This document shows, piece by piece, positions 62,901-64,000 of a stretch of DNA of 64,000 nucleotides. Made by a program: the position numbers and the translations under genes. Position 1 is the first letter of the stretch. Each line of letters begins with the position of its first letter. The notes under the pieces are model-generated. The model did no database searches and was not told the DNA's origin. It saw only the letters and a list, made by a program, of their open reading frames with translations. Origin of the DNA: Bolinopsis microptera (lineage: Eukaryota > Ctenophora > Tentaculata > Lobata > Bolinopsidae); the NCBI RefSeq assembly GCF_026151205.1, contig NC_087077.1, positions 3,968,001 to 4,032,000 on the forward strand, in the 5' to 3' direction.

Positions 62901-63555
62901 GCGGAGCACAATATCACGACAATATCACGACAGTACCAGAACAATACCAGGACAATACCAGGACAATACCAGTCCGACAATACCAGGACAATACCACGAC
63001 AATTATACCAGGACAATACCAGGACAATACCAGGACAATACCACGACAATTATACCAGGACAATACCAGGACAATACCAGGACAATACCAGGTCGATACC
63101 AGTCCGACAATACCAGGACAATACCAGGACAATTATACCAGGACAATACCAGGACAATACCAGGTCGATACCAGTCCGACAATACCAGGACAATACCAGG
63201 ACAATACCACGACAATTATACCAGGACAATACCAGGACAATACCAGGACAATACCAGGACAATATCAGGACAATCAGGACAATACCACGACAATTATACC
63301 AGGACAATACCAGGACAATACCAGGACAATATCAAGACTAAAATATATAGCAGATAAGATATAAAAGCGTGCGGTTGATAGTGTTTTGTTTCTAGCAGAT
63401 CGGTTTTTATATTTCCGTTTTATAATCCTGTTGATTTGTATATACCGTTTTGAAAATTTTTCAAATCTAAATCTAATATTTACTTACAGTAAAGTTGGGA
63501 GATCACGTGACTCTGGGTCCGGGCTAGGCGGTTCTTCTTTTCGTCTCTTTGACAT
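59921..63555 (-). CDS. Tail-anchored protein with BH3-like helix (6 exons)
   Basis: Exons, minus strand: 63555-63488, 62225-62152, 61858-61755, 61602-61485, 61318-61235, 60204-59921. All junctions are GT-AG, the phases join without conflict and the product is 243 residues. The N-terminus is disordered and begins MSKRRKEEPPSPDPESRD. RYDSGVGESLTDFE (near residues 43-56) resembles a beta-TrCP phosphodegron (DSG plus a later Ser) and is followed by an acidic stretch. Residues about 165-176, ARLTVIADRLND, fit the BH3 pattern (hydrophobic-x3-Leu-x2-hydrophobic-small-Asp-x-hydrophobic). The C-terminus RRILAGCFLAAIATTTILWL is a membrane anchor with a two-residue tail. By analogy with BH3-only proteins it would sit on mitochondria and bind Bcl-2 relatives. 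The gene model is firm, the function tentative. Confidence 0.8.
60290..60752 (+). repeat. Direct repeat of about 120 bp in intron 5 of the BH3-like gene
   Basis: 60290-60410 and 60624-60752 share AGATTATCACTTTAAATCAT, ATTTTGAGTACGTGTGCAT and AGATCCTCCCCCATAAAATT with few differences. The second copy has a short insertion (AATTTAATC). Confidence 0.9.
60782..60994 (-). other. Exon-like open frame inside intron 5
   Basis: A 70-codon frame with protein-like composition (YLLLLSNYWLRARLQELSS, GRVVLGESLIDLDLDTSFIW) on the same strand as the BH3-like gene, ending in its own stop. It could be an alternative terminal exon, a transposon scrap or chance. No convincing acceptor was fixed and no family was recognised. 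Confidence 0.2.
62915..63340 (+). repeat. 11 bp ACAATACCAGG minisatellite in intron 1 of the BH3-like gene
   Basis: About 38 units, with variants ACAATACCACG, ACAATTATACC, GTCGATACCAG and TCCGACAATAC. A larger block with the order CACGACAATTATACCAGG recurs several times, showing a rough higher-order pattern. All long frames across it are repeat artefacts. Confidence 0.96.
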
Positions 63556-64000
63556 GATCAATTGTTATAGCTAAGCGGAGAAGAGGGTTACATTTCTCGT
63601 TTGAGTCAAATATTATCAAAATTTAACTATCGGGGCTTTATCATAGTTCAAAAATATTTCAAACATTTTTAAATTTTAAGAAATGACAAATAAAGTTGGA
63701 CACAACAATTCGCCCCAAAACAAAGAAGGTAATAGAACAGTAAAAATAACAACTACGGTCCACAAGATGGGGCATGATGTCGTACTGAAGAAGAAACTTA
63801 ATTTCAACACTACAACTGTAATACATCCACTGAGGACTGAGGATTAATATCCACCACTAGAACTGGACTACTCCAGTATAATACTGGGGTTAATGTTGAA
63901 TGTTTAAAAGTTGAGGTTTACTAAAATAACACATAGCTGACAGAGTGGTTAAAAACTAGTGCTGCCTACTCAACTAATACTACTACTCAGCACTCACCAA
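63556..64000. other. Upstream flank of the BH3-like gene
   Basis: No coding exon seen. The promoter and 5' UTR of the minus-strand gene should lie here. A GGTGAGTGC sequence at the very edge (minus strand, near 63998) could be a splice donor from an exon outside the window. Confidence 0.4.

Noticed and set aside
62802..63357. Gln/Arg/Thr-rich frames of about 170 codons in several frames
   Set aside because: The 11 bp array cycles through all frames, so all of them are open. It lies in an intron.

Overview
This is a eukaryotic, animal-type window: intron-rich and AT-rich, with LINE and DNA-transposon remnants, minisatellites and a 5S rRNA copy. Three conserved-looking protein genes can be assembled exon by exon, all on the minus strand. 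In transcription order they are a six-exon, 243-residue tail-anchored protein with a BH3-like helix (63555-59921), DHX38/PRP16, a spliceosomal DEAH helicase (nine exons, 1180 residues, 53261-48332), and PPP1R21, the KLRAQ/TTKRSYEDQ coiled-coil subunit of the endosomal FERRY complex (fifteen exons, 698 residues, 46022-23050). PPP1R21 marks the genome as metazoan-like. The retrotransposon mix would suit a cnidarian or another invertebrate, but the species cannot be fixed from sequence alone.

Layout. 1-10.6 kb is a large imperfect palindrome: each arm carries a decayed RTE-like reverse transcriptase, and the right arm is split by a 2.4 kb fold-back transposon with G/C-run ends and a 6 bp target duplication. 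10.6-23 kb is gene-poor. It holds a 5S rRNA copy inside a small inverted-repeat element, a 33 bp minisatellite, a 44-copy 52 bp minisatellite, degenerate telomere-like repeats, one candidate acidic-protein exon and a 108 bp hairpin-rich micro-transposon. 23-46 kb is PPP1R21. Its intron 9 (26369-42601, 16.2 kb) is a transposon nest: an RLE-type retrotransposon fragment, then an element with 35 bp terminal inverted repeats, into which a full-length L2/CR1-like LINE inserted on the minus strand, into whose ORF2 an I/R1-like LINE then inserted on the plus strand with an 8 bp target duplication. 46.1-47.9 kb is a 54 bp minisatellite with 730 bp higher-order structure starting about 70 bp upstream of the PPP1R21 start codon. 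48.3-53.3 kb is DHX38. 54-56.3 kb holds a second RLE-type fragment and a patch of short hairpin repeats with a second copy of the micro-transposon. 59.5 kb has five CACGTG E-boxes spaced exactly 11 bp apart, just 3' of the BH3-like gene.

No operon-like organisation is seen. The three host genes have unrelated roles (apoptosis-like, splicing, endosomal mRNA transport) and their co-orientation may be chance. The least explained material is the set of tiny hairpin elements. Two copies of one of them, 33 kb apart, differ by paired changes that keep a stem intact.
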